Assembly (NCBI RefSeq): GCF_032484785.1
Contig: NZ_JAUETR010000001.1
Location: 5,025,501-5,089,500 of the forward strand
From: Bradyrhizobium sp. SZCCHNS1050
GTDB taxonomy: Bacteria > Pseudomonadota > Alphaproteobacteria > Rhizobiales > Xanthobacteraceae
Length of the DNA stretch: 64,000 bases
Direction: 5' to 3'
The notes below the pieces were generated by a model. The model was not told where the DNA came from. It was given only the letters and a program-made list of their open reading frames with translations, and did no database searches. A program made the translations under genes and the position numbers. Within the stretch, counting starts at the first letter, position 1. Each line of letters opens with the position of its first letter. Of this stretch, positions 1 to 8,601 are shown piece by piece.

Positions 1-2
1 CT

Positions 3-305
3 GCGGCGTGGAACGCAGCGGCCGACCGCGTTCGTCAGGGCGGCAAGCTATCGGAAGCGCTGGCGGCGACGAACATTCTGCCGGCCATGGCCACGCGGAT
101 GATCCGGATCGGCGAGGAGACCGGACAGCTGCCGGTTCTCGCCGGCCGCATCGCCGAGTTCTACGAGGCGAAGCTGCAGCGCGGCCTCGATCGCATCGTG
201 GGCATCGTCGGTCCGGCCGCGATCATTCTCATCAGCACCGTCGTGGGCGGTCTCATCGTCTCGGTGATGACCGCGCTGCTGTCGGTGACGCAACTCGTCG
301 GGTAG
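3..305 (+). CDS. gspF: Type II secretion inner-membrane platform protein GspF, C-terminal part (cut by window edge)
   Basis: The first in-frame stretch has no start in the window and ends at a TAG at 303-305, so only about 100 C-terminal residues are present. The piece reads as the second GspF/PilC domain: an acidic GEETG segment, an amphipathic helix, then a long hydrophobic helix (IVGPAAIILISTVVGGLIVS). GspF is the polytopic inner-membrane platform that couples the GspE ATPase to pseudopilus assembly. It lies directly before gspG with a 6-nt gap, which is the standard gsp order. The rest of gspF, and presumably gspE and gspD, lie to the left. The family call is strong because of the operon context; nothing can be said about the N-terminal half. 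Confidence 0.88.
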   Translation, partial: AAWNAAADRVRQGGKLSEALAATNILPAMATRMIRIGEETGQLPVLAGRIAEFYEAKLQRGLDRIVGIVGPAAIILISTVVGGLIVSVMTALLSVTQLVG

Positions 306-311
306 AACAAG

Positions 312-803
312 ATGGATCATCGCATGAAACAGTCAGGGATCAGCTGTACCGCGCGGCGGACCAACATTGCGCGCGACGACCCTCAGAGCGGCTTCACGCT
401 TGTCGAGATGCTGGTCGTCATTGCCATCATCGGAATGATCATGGGTCTGATCGGACCGCGTGTGCTGTCCTCCCTGAACGAATCCCGCGTCAAGACCGCC
501 CGGATTCAAATTCAGAGTTTTTCGAGCGCACTCGATCTGTTCTATCTCGACACCGGCCGCTATCCGACCTCGTCGGAAGGTCTGACCGCGCTGGTCCGGC
601 CTGCCTCGACCATCGCAGGCTGGGCGGGTCCGTATCTCAAGGGAGGAAATGTCCCGAGCGATCCCTGGAATCACGCCTACGTCTACCGGTCGCCCGGACA
701 GCATGTGCCCTATGAAATCGTGTCGTACGGATCGGACGGGCAGGAGGGCGGCGTGGATCTCGCCGCCGACATCTGTTCGTCGATCACGATGGGTGCCAAA
801 TAG
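312..803 (+). CDS. gspG: Type II secretion major pseudopilin GspG
   Basis: A 163-residue prepilin. After a polar leader comes the prepilin peptidase site SGFTLVEMLVVIAIIG, with Gly at -1 and Glu at +5 of the mature protein, followed by a long hydrophobic helix. The C-terminal globular part has the typical GspG features: RYPTSSEGLTAL, GPYLKGG, and SDPWNHAYVYRSPG, the region that binds calcium in characterised GspG proteins. It forms the shaft of the periplasmic pseudopilus. The leader is long (about 26 residues) if the ATG at 312 is used; the ATG at 324 is an alternative. It is followed 2 nt later by gspH, so the two are co-transcribed. Confidence 0.95.
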   Translation: MDHRMKQSGISCTARRTNIARDDPQSGFTLVEMLVVIAIIGMIMGLIGPRVLSSLNESRVKTARIQIQSFSSALDLFYLDTGRYPTSSEGLTALVRPASTIAGWAGPYLKGGNVPSDPWNHAYVYRSPGQHVPYEIVSYGSDGQEGGVDLAADICSSITMGAK

Positions 804-805
804 CG

Positions 806-1279
806 ATGGTTGGCCGTGACGGCTGCGAGGCCGGCTTCACTCTGATCGAGATGGTCTGTGTGCTTGCGATCGTCGCGCTGCTGGCGTCCGTCGCGGTCCC
901 CGCCGTCTCGCGGCAGACCTCGCGGCCGCAACTCGAGGCCTATGCGATCGAGGCTGCTGCGCTGTTGAAGGCCGATCGCAACGCCGCAATCAGGCGAGGC
1001 TTGGAGGTCGTGACTCGCATCGACGCGCAGGCGCGCTCGCTTAGCTCGGGCGCGAACGGGCAGGTCGTTCGCTTGCCGACCGACGTGCGGGTCGAGACGG
1101 TGCTGCCGCGTCGTTGCGACGATCGGCCCGCAATCCAGACCATCAGCTTCTTCGGATCGGGCATGTCGTGCGGCGGCGTCATCACGCTCACCCATCTCGA
1201 TGCGGGCTACCAAATTCGCGTCAACTGGCTGACAGGAGGGATCGAGATTGTCCCGAGCACTGGTCTGTCGAACCGATAG
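806..1279 (+). CDS. gspH: Type II secretion minor pseudopilin GspH
   Basis: A 157-residue protein with a short leader and the pseudopilin motif AGFTLIEMVCVLAIVALLAS, cleaved after Gly, with Glu at +5. The globular part has no enzyme motif. The position between gspG and gspI, the length and the N-terminal methylation-type helix identify it as the minor pseudopilin GspH. It is expected to be processed by a prepilin peptidase (GspO/PilD), which is not in this window. Its 3' end overlaps the next gene by 32 nt in another frame, a sign of translational coupling. Confidence 0.88.
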   Translation: MVGRDGCEAGFTLIEMVCVLAIVALLASVAVPAVSRQTSRPQLEAYAIEAAALLKADRNAAIRRGLEVVTRIDAQARSLSSGANGQVVRLPTDVRVETVLPRRCDDRPAIQTISFFGSGMSCGGVITLTHLDAGYQIRVNWLTGGIEIVPSTGLSNR

Positions 1280-1661
1280 GCCGACGGCAGGATTTACCCT
1301 GATCGAGACATTGGTCGCGCTCGCGATCATGGCGGTGTCGCTCGTCGCCATCGGCGCGCTCATGGGGTCCTCGGCGCGCGGCAGCAGGAAGCTGGAGCAG
1401 CACGTCGCTCTGGTACAGGCGGCCTATAACGCGCTGTGGCTGGCCTTTCCGTCCCGCCTGCCGCCGGCATCGCCGACCCAGTCCGGGGAGTCGACGGCAC
1501 ATCTCTGGCGCGCGCAAGCGGAGCCATTCGCAATCGATGGCGGCGCACCGGACAGCGCGTCGGCGTGGATCCCAATGAAGATCGTGCTCCAGGTGCGATC
1601 GCCATCGGGCGCGACCATGGAGCTGGAAACCATCCGGCTGTTTCGAAGGCGGGCCGAGTGA
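1248..1661 (+). CDS. gspI: Type II secretion minor pseudopilin GspI (TTG start)
   Basis: A 137-residue pseudopilin with leader peptide and AGFTLIETLVALAIMAVSLV, the normal GspI processing site and hydrophobic helix. The best start is a TTG at 1248 because a strong ribosome binding site (AGGAGGG at 1234-1240) lies 7 nt before it. There is no ATG upstream of the processing site, so the start lies inside gspH. GspI is part of the tip complex with GspJ and GspK in known T2SS. The stop codon TGA overlaps the ATG of gspJ by one base. Confidence 0.88.
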   Translation: MSRALVCRTDRPTAGFTLIETLVALAIMAVSLVAIGALMGSSARGSRKLEQHVALVQAAYNALWLAFPSRLPPASPTQSGESTAHLWRAQAEPFAIDGGAPDSASAWIPMKIVLQVRSPSGATMELETIRLFRRRAE

Positions 1662-2362
1662 TGGCGACGCGGACCAACGATGCTCAAGCCGGCTTTACCC
1701 TCGTGGAAGTCCTCGTCGCCATGGTCTTGATGGGGCTGCTGATCTCCGCGCTGCTCGCGATCACATCGCAATGGCTGCCGAACTGGGATCGCGGCCTGTA
1801 TCGCATCCAGCGCAGCGAATCCATCAGCATGGCGCTCGATCGCATCGGCGCCGATATCGCGGCCTCCGAATTCATCAAGCCGGATGGGCAGGCCAAGTCG
1901 GTTCTGTTCGACGGATCGGAGACGTCGATCACGCTCGTCCGAACGGCGCTCGGACCGCATCGGGGCCGGGGACTGGACGTGGTCCGCATCACCGAAGGCG
2001 GCGGCGATGGCGCGGCGTTGACCCGCACCCGCGCGGCATTCGCGCCCGGCAGTGCGTCCGCCCGGGATTTCGGTGATCCGGTGGTGCTGCTGACGGCGCC
2101 GTACCGGGTGTCGTTTGCCTATGCGGGGACAGACCGGATCTGGAGTCCATCGTGGCAGAATGCAGAAAGGCTGCCTGCGGCCGTGCGGGTGACGGTGCAC
2201 GACGGAAGCCGCGCAAGCGCACCGTCGCTGTCACGGATCGCCGTCATTCGTGTTTCGGCGCCGCCCGACAGCGTCTGCCGGCCCGCGGACCCCACCTGCG
2301 ACAGACATTCGCTCTCGGCCGATGCAACGGTCGGGCGCGCCTCCACAGCATCGAAGCAATGA
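1661..2362 (+). CDS. gspJ: Type II secretion minor pseudopilin GspJ
   Basis: A 233-residue protein starting at an ATG that overlaps the gspI stop (TGATG). It carries the pseudopilin motif AGFTLVEVLVAMVLMGLLIS near residue 10, with Gly at -1 and Glu at +5, then a globular domain of about 190 residues, the usual size for GspJ. An in-frame open stretch extends upstream to 1436, but it lies inside gspI and the ATG at 1661 is better placed in front of the processing site. The end overlaps the gspK start (ATGA). Function: tip complex of the pseudopilus with GspI and GspK. Confidence 0.87.
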   Translation: MATRTNDAQAGFTLVEVLVAMVLMGLLISALLAITSQWLPNWDRGLYRIQRSESISMALDRIGADIAASEFIKPDGQAKSVLFDGSETSITLVRTALGPHRGRGLDVVRITEGGGDGAALTRTRAAFAPGSASARDFGDPVVLLTAPYRVSFAYAGTDRIWSPSWQNAERLPAAVRVTVHDGSRASAPSLSRIAVIRVSAPPDSVCRPADPTCDRHSLSADATVGRASTASKQ

Positions 2363-3306
2363 TGATGTGGCGACAGAAGCACCCGCGAGATCCGGATCCC
2401 GATGATCGGGAAGGCGGCTTCGTGCTCGTTGCGGTGCTGTGGCTCCTGGTCTCGCTGGCTGGACTGGCAGGAGCCTTGTCCGTCTATCTCGTCAGCACCT
2501 CTCAACGCCTGTCGCTCGATGATGCTCGCCTGCGATCGGCGGCGCTGGCCTCGGCAGGCCTGGAGCTTGCAGCCTACAGATTGTCCGCATCGCCGAAGCC
2601 GCAGCGTCCCGCGGCCGGGGCATTTTCGTTCCGGCTCGATCATGCGCAGGTCTCGGTCGCGTTCCGGTCGGAAGCCGCCCGAATCGATCTCAACCAGGCG
2701 TCCAGGCAGATGCTGGCCAATCTGTTCGAGGTTCTCGGCGCGCGCGCTGACAAAGCCGGCGAGTATGCCGAGCGGATTGTCGGCTGGAGGACACCGCCGG
2801 CCGACAACTTTCCGGACGCAGAGCGCGATCTCTATCGCACGGCCGGCGCGGATTACATGCCTCGCTCCGCGCCGTTCGCAAACGTCGAGGAGCTTCGGCT
2901 GGTGCTCAACCTGCCGCCGCCGCTGGTCGACAAAGCCATGTCCTTCGTCACCGTCTTCAGCGGCCGGCGCGAGATCGACGCGCTGGAGGCCGCCCCCGAG
3001 GTGGTGGCCGCGCTTCCCGGGATGACCCAGGAGCAGTTGAAGAGCTTCCTCGATCAGCGGGCCGGCCTGCGCCGCGACGTCAGGTCGCTCAACGCGGCGC
3101 TGGGGCCGGCGCGCGCCGGAGCGACCTTGGAGGTCGCCGATGCCGTCCGCGTGTGGGTCACGATCGGCTTTGACGGCGGTCGCAGGGCTGCAACGGAAGC
3201 GGTCATCCTGCTGGGCGATGGTGAGGATCCTTACCGCGTCCTGGCGTGGCGCGATGATGTCAACACTCCGGGGATGCTTCGGCCAACAGGAAAGGCGCCG
3301 AGATGA
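2359..3306 (+). CDS. gspK: Type II secretion minor pseudopilin GspK
   Basis: A 315-residue protein. The start is one of three consecutive in-frame ATGs (2359, 2362, 2365); the first overlaps the gspJ stop as ATGA. The N terminus has GGFVLVAVLWLLVSLAGLAG: Gly before a hydrophobic helix, with no Glu at +5, which is characteristic of GspK. The large helical domain contains the IDLNQAS and helix-hairpin-helix-like stretches usual for GspK (about residues 105-260). It caps the pseudopilus tip. The end overlaps gspL by 4 nt. Confidence 0.9.
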   Translation: MMMWRQKHPRDPDPDDREGGFVLVAVLWLLVSLAGLAGALSVYLVSTSQRLSLDDARLRSAALASAGLELAAYRLSASPKPQRPAAGAFSFRLDHAQVSVAFRSEAARIDLNQASRQMLANLFEVLGARADKAGEYAERIVGWRTPPADNFPDAERDLYRTAGADYMPRSAPFANVEELRLVLNLPPPLVDKAMSFVTVFSGRREIDALEAAPEVVAALPGMTQEQLKSFLDQRAGLRRDVRSLNAALGPARAGATLEVADAVRVWVTIGFDGGRRAATEAVILLGDGEDPYRVLAWRDDVNTPGMLRPTGKAPR

Positions 3307-4406
3307 CGATGTCGACGCGCGTGCGCCGCGAACTGGCGGGCTGGATCGGCTCCGTTGCCGAAGCCGTGGTGGCCGCGATGGGCCGGCTCAAGATCAAGCC
3401 GTCTGTCCGGCTGATCGAGATTGAACGGAACGTCTTCATCATGCGGATGCTCGCGCGACCCGGGCGATCCGTCCCGCCCGATTGTCGCATTCTCCTGCCG
3501 GACGGCGACGCGAGCCTGCCCGCGCCTCCGGAGAGCTGGAAGGCGGCCGTTCACGGCAGCCGGATCGAAGTCGTGCTGAGGCCGGACCGTTTTCTCTGGC
3601 GGCCGCTGGATCTGCCCAGGCGCGCCGTCGAGTTTCTCGATGCCATGGTCCGCTCGCAACTCGACCGGTTGACGCCGTGGTCGGCGCATGAGGCCGTGTT
3701 CGGCAGGACTGCGCCGGTCGAGATATCGAGTGAGCGCATCCAAACAACCGTGATCGCCGCGCCAAGGCCGAATCTGGAATCTCTCATTCGCCTCGCCGAG
3801 TCCTGGCGGGCTGGATCGATCATCCTGTTTGCTGCGCCTGAGACGGCGCCGATGCCGGTCGACGACCGGCTCACCGCAACCAATGCAACGAGGTTGACCG
3901 AGCAGCGCCTGGGGGGATCGCTCGACGTCGGCCGTGTCAGTCGGGTCCTGGCCGCTCTGTTGATCGTCGCCGCAATCTCAGCGGCGCTGTCTTTCGCGGC
4001 GGGGAGCCTGCTGGGCGAGAGGCTGGACGAGCAGCAAGGCCAGCTCACGCGGAGGATATCCGAGCGGCGCGCAGCGCTGCGCCTCGATCTGCAGGGCACC
4101 GACAACGCCGCGCTGCGAGGCCTGATGCGACGCAAGCAGGAAAGCCCCGCGGCGGTCGTGCTGATGGAGGCGCTGTCCCGGATACTGCCCGACAACACGT
4201 ATGTGACCGAGCTGCGGATCGAGAAAGACAGACTGCAAATCGTCGGAATGACCCAGGATGCGCCGGCACTGGTCAAATTGATCGAGCAGTCGGCGCACTT
4301 CACGCGCGCGACCTTCTTCGCGCCGACCACGCGTTCGGCTGACGATCCCGGACAACGGTTCCATATCGAAGCGGGCATCAAGCCCCATTTTGGACTTGGC
4401 ACATGA
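3303..4406 (+). CDS. gspL: Type II secretion inner-membrane protein GspL-like
   Basis: A 367-residue bitopic protein. The cytoplasmic part (about 1-210) is followed by one hydrophobic segment (VLAALLIVAAISAALSFAAG, around residues 218-238). The periplasmic part begins with a charged coiled-coil-like stretch, GERLDEQQGQLTRRISERRA, and ends with a small ferredoxin-like domain containing LPDNTYVTELRIEKDRLQIVG, which is the GspL/PilN pattern. It is expected to anchor the GspE ATPase to the membrane platform with GspM. The start ATG lies in the ATGA overlap with gspK and the end overlaps gspM in the same way. Confidence 0.85.
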   Translation: MTMSTRVRRELAGWIGSVAEAVVAAMGRLKIKPSVRLIEIERNVFIMRMLARPGRSVPPDCRILLPDGDASLPAPPESWKAAVHGSRIEVVLRPDRFLWRPLDLPRRAVEFLDAMVRSQLDRLTPWSAHEAVFGRTAPVEISSERIQTTVIAAPRPNLESLIRLAESWRAGSIILFAAPETAPMPVDDRLTATNATRLTEQRLGGSLDVGRVSRVLAALLIVAAISAALSFAAGSLLGERLDEQQGQLTRRISERRAALRLDLQGTDNAALRGLMRRKQESPAAVVLMEALSRILPDNTYVTELRIEKDRLQIVGMTQDAPALVKLIEQSAHFTRATFFAPTTRSADDPGQRFHIEAGIKPHFGLGT

Positions 4407-4960
4407 GCGTCGCAAAGCTCGTCACGGACAATTCCGCATCGCCCTCGATCGCCGCCGCCGCCTATGCGGGACTGCTGATCGTGCTGATCTCGGTCACGGT
4501 GCTGTCGATCAAGAGCATGATCGATCAGCGCAGCGAAGTGATCTCGCTCGCCGATACACTCCACCTGTTCGACGCCCACAGCATGGCGGCCGCGCGTCAG
4601 GACGGCAACGGCGATGCCGGCATGACGGGATCGGCCTTTCTCGAAGGACCGACGGTGACCGTGGCAGGAGCAGCGCTGCTGCAGCGCCTCGGCGACGTGG
4701 TGACGCGTCACGGCGGCAGCGTGTCGTCGTCGCAGCTCGATGTGCAGGGCCCCCGCGCCAAGGACGGTCATATCAGCGGGAGCGCGAGCTTCGAGGCCGG
4801 TCAGTCCGATCTGCAGCCGATCCTCTACGATCTGGAGGCCGGCATGCCCTGTCTGTTCGTCGACGAACTGGTCGTCGAGGGGAACGCGCCCGCGGCGGCA
4901 TCCGGCGGAAAACTACGCGTGCTGATGACGGTCTCCGGACAATGGCAGGGCCCGCAATGA
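4403..4960 (+). CDS. gspM: Type II secretion inner-membrane protein GspM-like
   Basis: A 185-residue protein with one N-terminal transmembrane helix (about residues 16-38, AAYAGLLIVLISVTVLSIKS) followed by a periplasmic domain, the size and topology of GspM/PilO proteins. Sequence motifs alone are weak, so the call rests on size, topology and its place after gspL. GspM pairs with GspL in the inner-membrane platform. It begins in an ATGA overlap with gspL and ends in an ATGA overlap with the next gene. Confidence 0.75.
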   Translation: MSVAKLVTDNSASPSIAAAAYAGLLIVLISVTVLSIKSMIDQRSEVISLADTLHLFDAHSMAAARQDGNGDAGMTGSAFLEGPTVTVAGAALLQRLGDVVTRHGGSVSSSQLDVQGPRAKDGHISGSASFEAGQSDLQPILYDLEAGMPCLFVDELVVEGNAPAAASGGKLRVLMTVSGQWQGPQ

Positions 4961-5643
4961 GCAGTCGCGCCAAGCTTTGCATGATCAGCTGTTGCAGCGT
5001 TCTGGCGGTGGCGTCGGCGTTCGGCATCGCCCATTCGACCGGTCTGGACGTCTCGGGAGCGGTCTCCGCCGAACAGCCGAGCGGACCGGCGCAAGCCTCG
5101 TCCATCGCGCAGCGAACGCCATCGCGAACCGGCAACCCATTATGGGGCATTCCGCTCGAGCAATTGTCGGCGACGCGCGAGCGCCCGCTATTTTCGCCGT
5201 CTCGCCGCCCTCCGCCGACGGAGGCTCCGCTGCCGGCCGTCGTGGAGGCTCCGGTGGTGCAGGAGCCGCCCGCACCGGAACGGCCGCAACTCGCGCTCGT
5301 CGGCACCGTCGTGAACGGGGACCGCGGCCTTGCGGTGTTCGTCGATACGAGCAGCAAGACGCCGTTGCGGATCAGAACCGGCGCGGACTATCAGGGGTGG
5401 ACGCTGCGTCTCGTCGAGGCGAGATCGGTCACGCTGCAACGGGGCGAGGACGTCACCGTTCTCACGCTGCTGCCGGCGCAGGCGCCGGCCCAGCCGACGA
5501 ATTCAGCTAGCGAAAGCTTTGCCCAGATGCCGTCAACCCCCACGGCGCCTCCGCTGGCTCAAGCAGGGCCGCCCTTTCTGTCGCCCGAGTCGAGGCTGCT
5601 CCGGATGCATCAACGCCAACGCTCGGGACGCCGTCAATTGTAA
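4957..5643 (+). CDS. GspC/GspN-like type II secretion protein with HR-type periplasmic domain
   Basis: A 228-residue protein starting at the ATG in the ATGA overlap with gspM. One N-terminal hydrophobic helix is followed by a Pro/Ala-rich linker. The motif RERPLFSPSRRPP leads into a compact beta domain, LALVGTVVNGDRGLAVFVD, that continues to LRLVEARSVTLQRG. This matches the homology region of GspC/PilP and of proteins named GspN in alphaproteobacteria. Such domains bind the GspD secretin and link inner and outer membrane parts. The C-terminal 50 residues are Pro/Ala/Gln-rich and look disordered; no PDZ domain is seen. Being last in the operon rather than first is unlike enterobacterial gspC. 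GspN versus GspC naming is uncertain. Confidence 0.72.
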   Translation: MSSRAKLCMISCCSVLAVASAFGIAHSTGLDVSGAVSAEQPSGPAQASSIAQRTPSRTGNPLWGIPLEQLSATRERPLFSPSRRPPPTEAPLPAVVEAPVVQEPPAPERPQLALVGTVVNGDRGLAVFVDTSSKTPLRIRTGADYQGWTLRLVEARSVTLQRGEDVTVLTLLPAQAPAQPTNSASESFAQMPSTPTAPPLAQAGPPFLSPESRLLRMHQRQRSGRRQL

Positions 5644-5729
5644 GGATGGATCCGATCTGGATCGAAGCGTGACGATAGGCGCCGGCAGGCCGCACCGACA
5701 AAAGCGATGCGGCTCTCGGTCGATGGCGC

Positions 5730-6032
5730 TCAGCGCTTGCACAATCCGCTCGTCAGCACCCATCCCTTGTCCGTGAGAGCCGCGGAGACGATGTCGAAAT
5801 ACAGGCGCTTGTCGGGGTCGTCCTCCGATACGAAAGAGACCTGGCACAGGAAACGCCCGCCCACGTCGCCCTTGTCGCAGGTCGCCTCGACGATCTTGAG
5901 GCCCTTGTCGTGGCGGACGCCGGATGACGGCGCCTCCTGCTCATAGGCCTTCTGGATGATCTCGGTGGTCGGTGCTCCACAGGCCATGCCGGTTACGTTG
6001 CAGGCCCATGCGAGAACAACAGCAAGCAGCAT
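5730..6032 (-). CDS. Small secreted protein of unknown function
   Basis: A 100-residue protein on the minus strand, read from an ATG at 6032 with a good ribosome binding site (GAGGAGA, 7 nt upstream). The N-terminal hydrophobic stretch MLLAVVLAWACNVTGMACGA looks like a Sec signal peptide; a clean lipobox is not present. The mature part has three Cys (TCDKG, FLCQV, GLCKR) that could form a disulfide. I do not recognise a family. It is convergent with the gsp operon and divergent from the multicopper oxidase gene. A longer frame runs up to 6110 but would bury the signal peptide. Confidence 0.6.
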   Translation of the reverse strand: MLLAVVLAWACNVTGMACGAPTTEIIQKAYEQEAPSSGVRHDKGLKIVEATCDKGDVGGRFLCQVSFVSEDDPDKRLYFDIVSAALTDKGWVLTSGLCKR

Positions 6033-6390
6033 CGTTCGGTCTCCTCGGAGCGGGGCACTCACAAACATGTCCAGCAGCGTTCGCGTCCGACACGATCTCA
6101 TGAGCTTCATGGCGAGCTACGAGAGCTGGTTGTCGTTTTTGTGTCGCTGCTGTCCGCCACGCGCACAACGCAGGCGTCTGGACGTGTAGTTAGATCGATT
6201 CTTAAACGCCGGTCGGCAATTCTCACAAAGCGAAAGAAAACGTCACAAAGGAGCCACCCGACATGGCGACGAAGGCCGAGGGGACGATGCGGCAGATCGG
6301 CTGATGAGTTCGGACTGCTCATTCGAATTCCGCATCCCGGGGACGGCGATCGTTCCTACCGGTGTATCTCGAGCCAGATGGGGATCAGGC
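6033..6390. other. Divergent intergenic region between the small secreted protein and the multicopper oxidase
   Basis: About 360 bases that must hold the promoters of both neighbours. A locally AT-richer stretch (about 6185-6245) is the best candidate for a promoter. I see no clear operator, hairpin or small gene. An in-frame ATG for the oxidase at 6304 is possible, which would shorten this region. Confidence 0.4.
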
Positions 6391-8601
6391 ATGTTAGTTG
6401 GGCGTGTGCGCAAGCCAACTCTGCGATTACTGACGTCGGCGGCCGCGATGTTGGCCGGTTTGACCGTTGCGGGTCCTGCGGCGCAGGCCCACGATCTGGC
6501 CGAGCCGACGGTGTTCAGGAGTTGGCATGGCGTGCTCGATCTGCTGATGATCGCGCGCCCCAAGCCGATCTCGACGATCACCTATGAGCCCCCTGGGGGC
6601 TCGCCGATGAACCCGACCGGCTGGGTCTACGAGATCTGTCGGCGGCCGGCCTCAGGCGACAAATGTCCTGCCGGCGCCGCGGTGGCGGATTATGGTGGCG
6701 TGCGACTGGCGCTGCAGAAGGGGGATACGCTGAAGATCAGGCTGGTGAACCAGCTGCCGCAGCTCGACCCGGCCAAGGTGAATCACAACTCCGATCCCGG
6801 CCAGGCCAATTTGTTTCGCAATCCGACCAACCTGCATACCCATGGGCTGATCGTCGAGCCGCGCGCGCCGACGCTGACCGACCAGACGTTCGGGGACTAC
6901 GTCTTCGTTCAGATCTTCAACTCGGCCAACGGCATGCCGGTGCCGCAGACCACCCATCAGCACGGCTCCAACAAGATGGACTCCGCGGATTACCGCATCG
7001 AGATTCCGCGCAACCACCCGTCGGGCCAGTTCTGGTTTCACCCGCACATTCATGGCATTTCGCTCAACCAGGTCTCGCAAGGCCTGGCGGGCATCATCTC
7101 GGTCGGTGAGGTCTCGGACTATGCGCATGGCGATGCCAGGCATTCGCCGTTTCCGGACGCGAGCGTGCGCCATCTGATCCTGAAGGATCTTCAGGTCGCG
7201 CCCGGCGGCCCGGTGCAGTTCGACAGCGGTCCGGTGGACGTCCAGCCCGGCGAGGTGATCAACCAGCAGGATCCGGGCTTCTGCGCCCAGTTTCCGGCAG
7301 ACAGCTCCGAAGTGCGTGAGGGGGCGTGCCCGGGCGTCGATCTGTCGGCCGATGGCGGCTCCAACTTCTCCGGCGGCAAATGGTTCTTCACGGTCAACGG
7401 CCAGACGTTCCCGAAGATCAAGGTCACCGATCCCGATGGCGAGGTCTGGCGGCTCACCAATGCGTCCGGCAGCCTGTCCTACAATCTTCAGCTGACCGAT
7501 GACGAGACGCAGAAGCCGATGGTCATGCAGCTGATCTCGGTCGACGGCGTGAGCGTGAACCTGCCGCAGGATACGACGATGGACACCATGGTTCGTCTCG
7601 GCGGCGCCCGCTTCAGGGTCGTTCCCTGTCCGCCGTCGCCAACGTCGGGCTTTCATTCGAAGCCGGTCTGCGTCACCCAGATGGTCATGATGCCGAGCTC
7701 GCGCACCGAGGTGTTCGTCACCTATCGCGATCCCGCGACAGGTGCCATCGCCAGCCTTGGGCGGTCCGCCTCCGCGACCTTCAAGATGGCCGGATTGACG
7801 ATGGGTAGCGGCGATCAGTGGCCGGCGGTCGATCTCGCCAAGGTGCACTTCCACCAGCGCGGTTGGCGCAATCACATCGCCTACGCCATGGACATCAGGG
7901 GAGACGCCTTGGCGACCATGCAGCCGTCGGGCATCCTCGATGCCAAGGTGCCGTACGCGAACGCCGCGCCGCTGCGTGCCGGCTGCCGTCCGCTGCCGGC
8001 GGGGCATCGCCGCCGGATCTTCTTCGGCATCGCCGACCTGACCGACGACGGCACCTTCGGTCTCGGCTATGAGGAGGTCGATCAGAACGGCAACCCGGTG
8101 CCCGGCACCCAGCTCCCGGTGAGCCAGTTCGACCCGTCGCAGAACATCGTCTGTCTGCCGCTCGCGCCGGGACAGCGCCCCGTCCACGAGACCTGGGAGC
8201 TGGTGCAGCTGTCGACGGAAAATCACAACTTCCACATTCACCAGACGCGCTTCCGGACCGTCAACAGCAAGGCGGGAGAGAACACGCCGCTGTCGGTATC
8301 GCTGAACAGGAGCATCGGCGGGGGTATGCTGCAGGACAACGTCCCGCTCGGCGTCGCGACTCCGAACGTCCCGGAAGTAATGGAATCCCAGAGCGGGGTC
8401 TGCAGCATCGAGCAGTGGCGGAACGGGCAGTGCACGTCGAAGCCCGTGGTGGTTGATATCCCGTTCTCACAGGTCGGCGAGTTCGTCTATCACTGCCATA
8501 TTCTCGAACATGAGGACGGAGGCATGATGGCGAAGATCAAGGTCGTGCCCTCGCCCTATGGCGGCAATCCATGGGAGGCAATGAACCAGATGCCGTGGTA
8601 G
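6391..8601 (+). CDS. Secreted multicopper oxidase
   Basis: A 736-residue protein from the preferred ATG at 6391, which puts a Sec signal (hydrophobic core LLTSAAAMLAGLTVAG, cleavage after AQA) at the N terminus; an ATG at 6304 would add 29 residues. All four copper-ligand motifs are visible: NLHTHG, WFHPHIHG, ENHNFHIHQTRF and YHCHILEHEDGGMM. The last combines the type 1 His-Cys-His with the axial Met position. Multicopper oxidases couple one-electron oxidation of phenols or metals to reduction of oxygen to water. It is longer than CueO or CotA (about 510 residues), with extra sequence between the cupredoxin domains. The substrate is unknown; the neighbouring T2SS and periplasmic redox genes suggest an envelope or extracellular role. 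Confidence 0.9.
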   Translation: MLVGRVRKPTLRLLTSAAAMLAGLTVAGPAAQAHDLAEPTVFRSWHGVLDLLMIARPKPISTITYEPPGGSPMNPTGWVYEICRRPASGDKCPAGAAVADYGGVRLALQKGDTLKIRLVNQLPQLDPAKVNHNSDPGQANLFRNPTNLHTHGLIVEPRAPTLTDQTFGDYVFVQIFNSANGMPVPQTTHQHGSNKMDSADYRIEIPRNHPSGQFWFHPHIHGISLNQVSQGLAGIISVGEVSDYAHGDARHSPFPDASVRHLILKDLQVAPGGPVQFDSGPVDVQPGEVINQQDPGFCAQFPADSSEVREGACPGVDLSADGGSNFSGGKWFFTVNGQTFPKIKVTDPDGEVWRLTNASGSLSYNLQLTDDETQKPMVMQLISVDGVSVNLPQDTTMDTMVRLGGARFRVVPCPPSPTSGFHSKPVCVTQMVMMPSSRTEVFVTYRDPATGAIASLGRSASATFKMAGLTMGSGDQWPAVDLAKVHFHQRGWRNHIAYAMDIRGDALATMQPSGILDAKVPYANAAPLRAGCRPLPAGHRRRIFFGIADLTDDGTFGLGYEEVDQNGNPVPGTQLPVSQFDPSQNIVCLPLAPGQRPVHETWELVQLSTENHNFHIHQTRFRTVNSKAGENTPLSVSLNRSIGGGMLQDNVPLGVATPNVPEVMESQSGVCSIEQWRNGQCTSKPVVVDIPFSQVGEFVYHCHILEHEDGGMMAKIKVVPSPYGGNPWEAMNQMPW

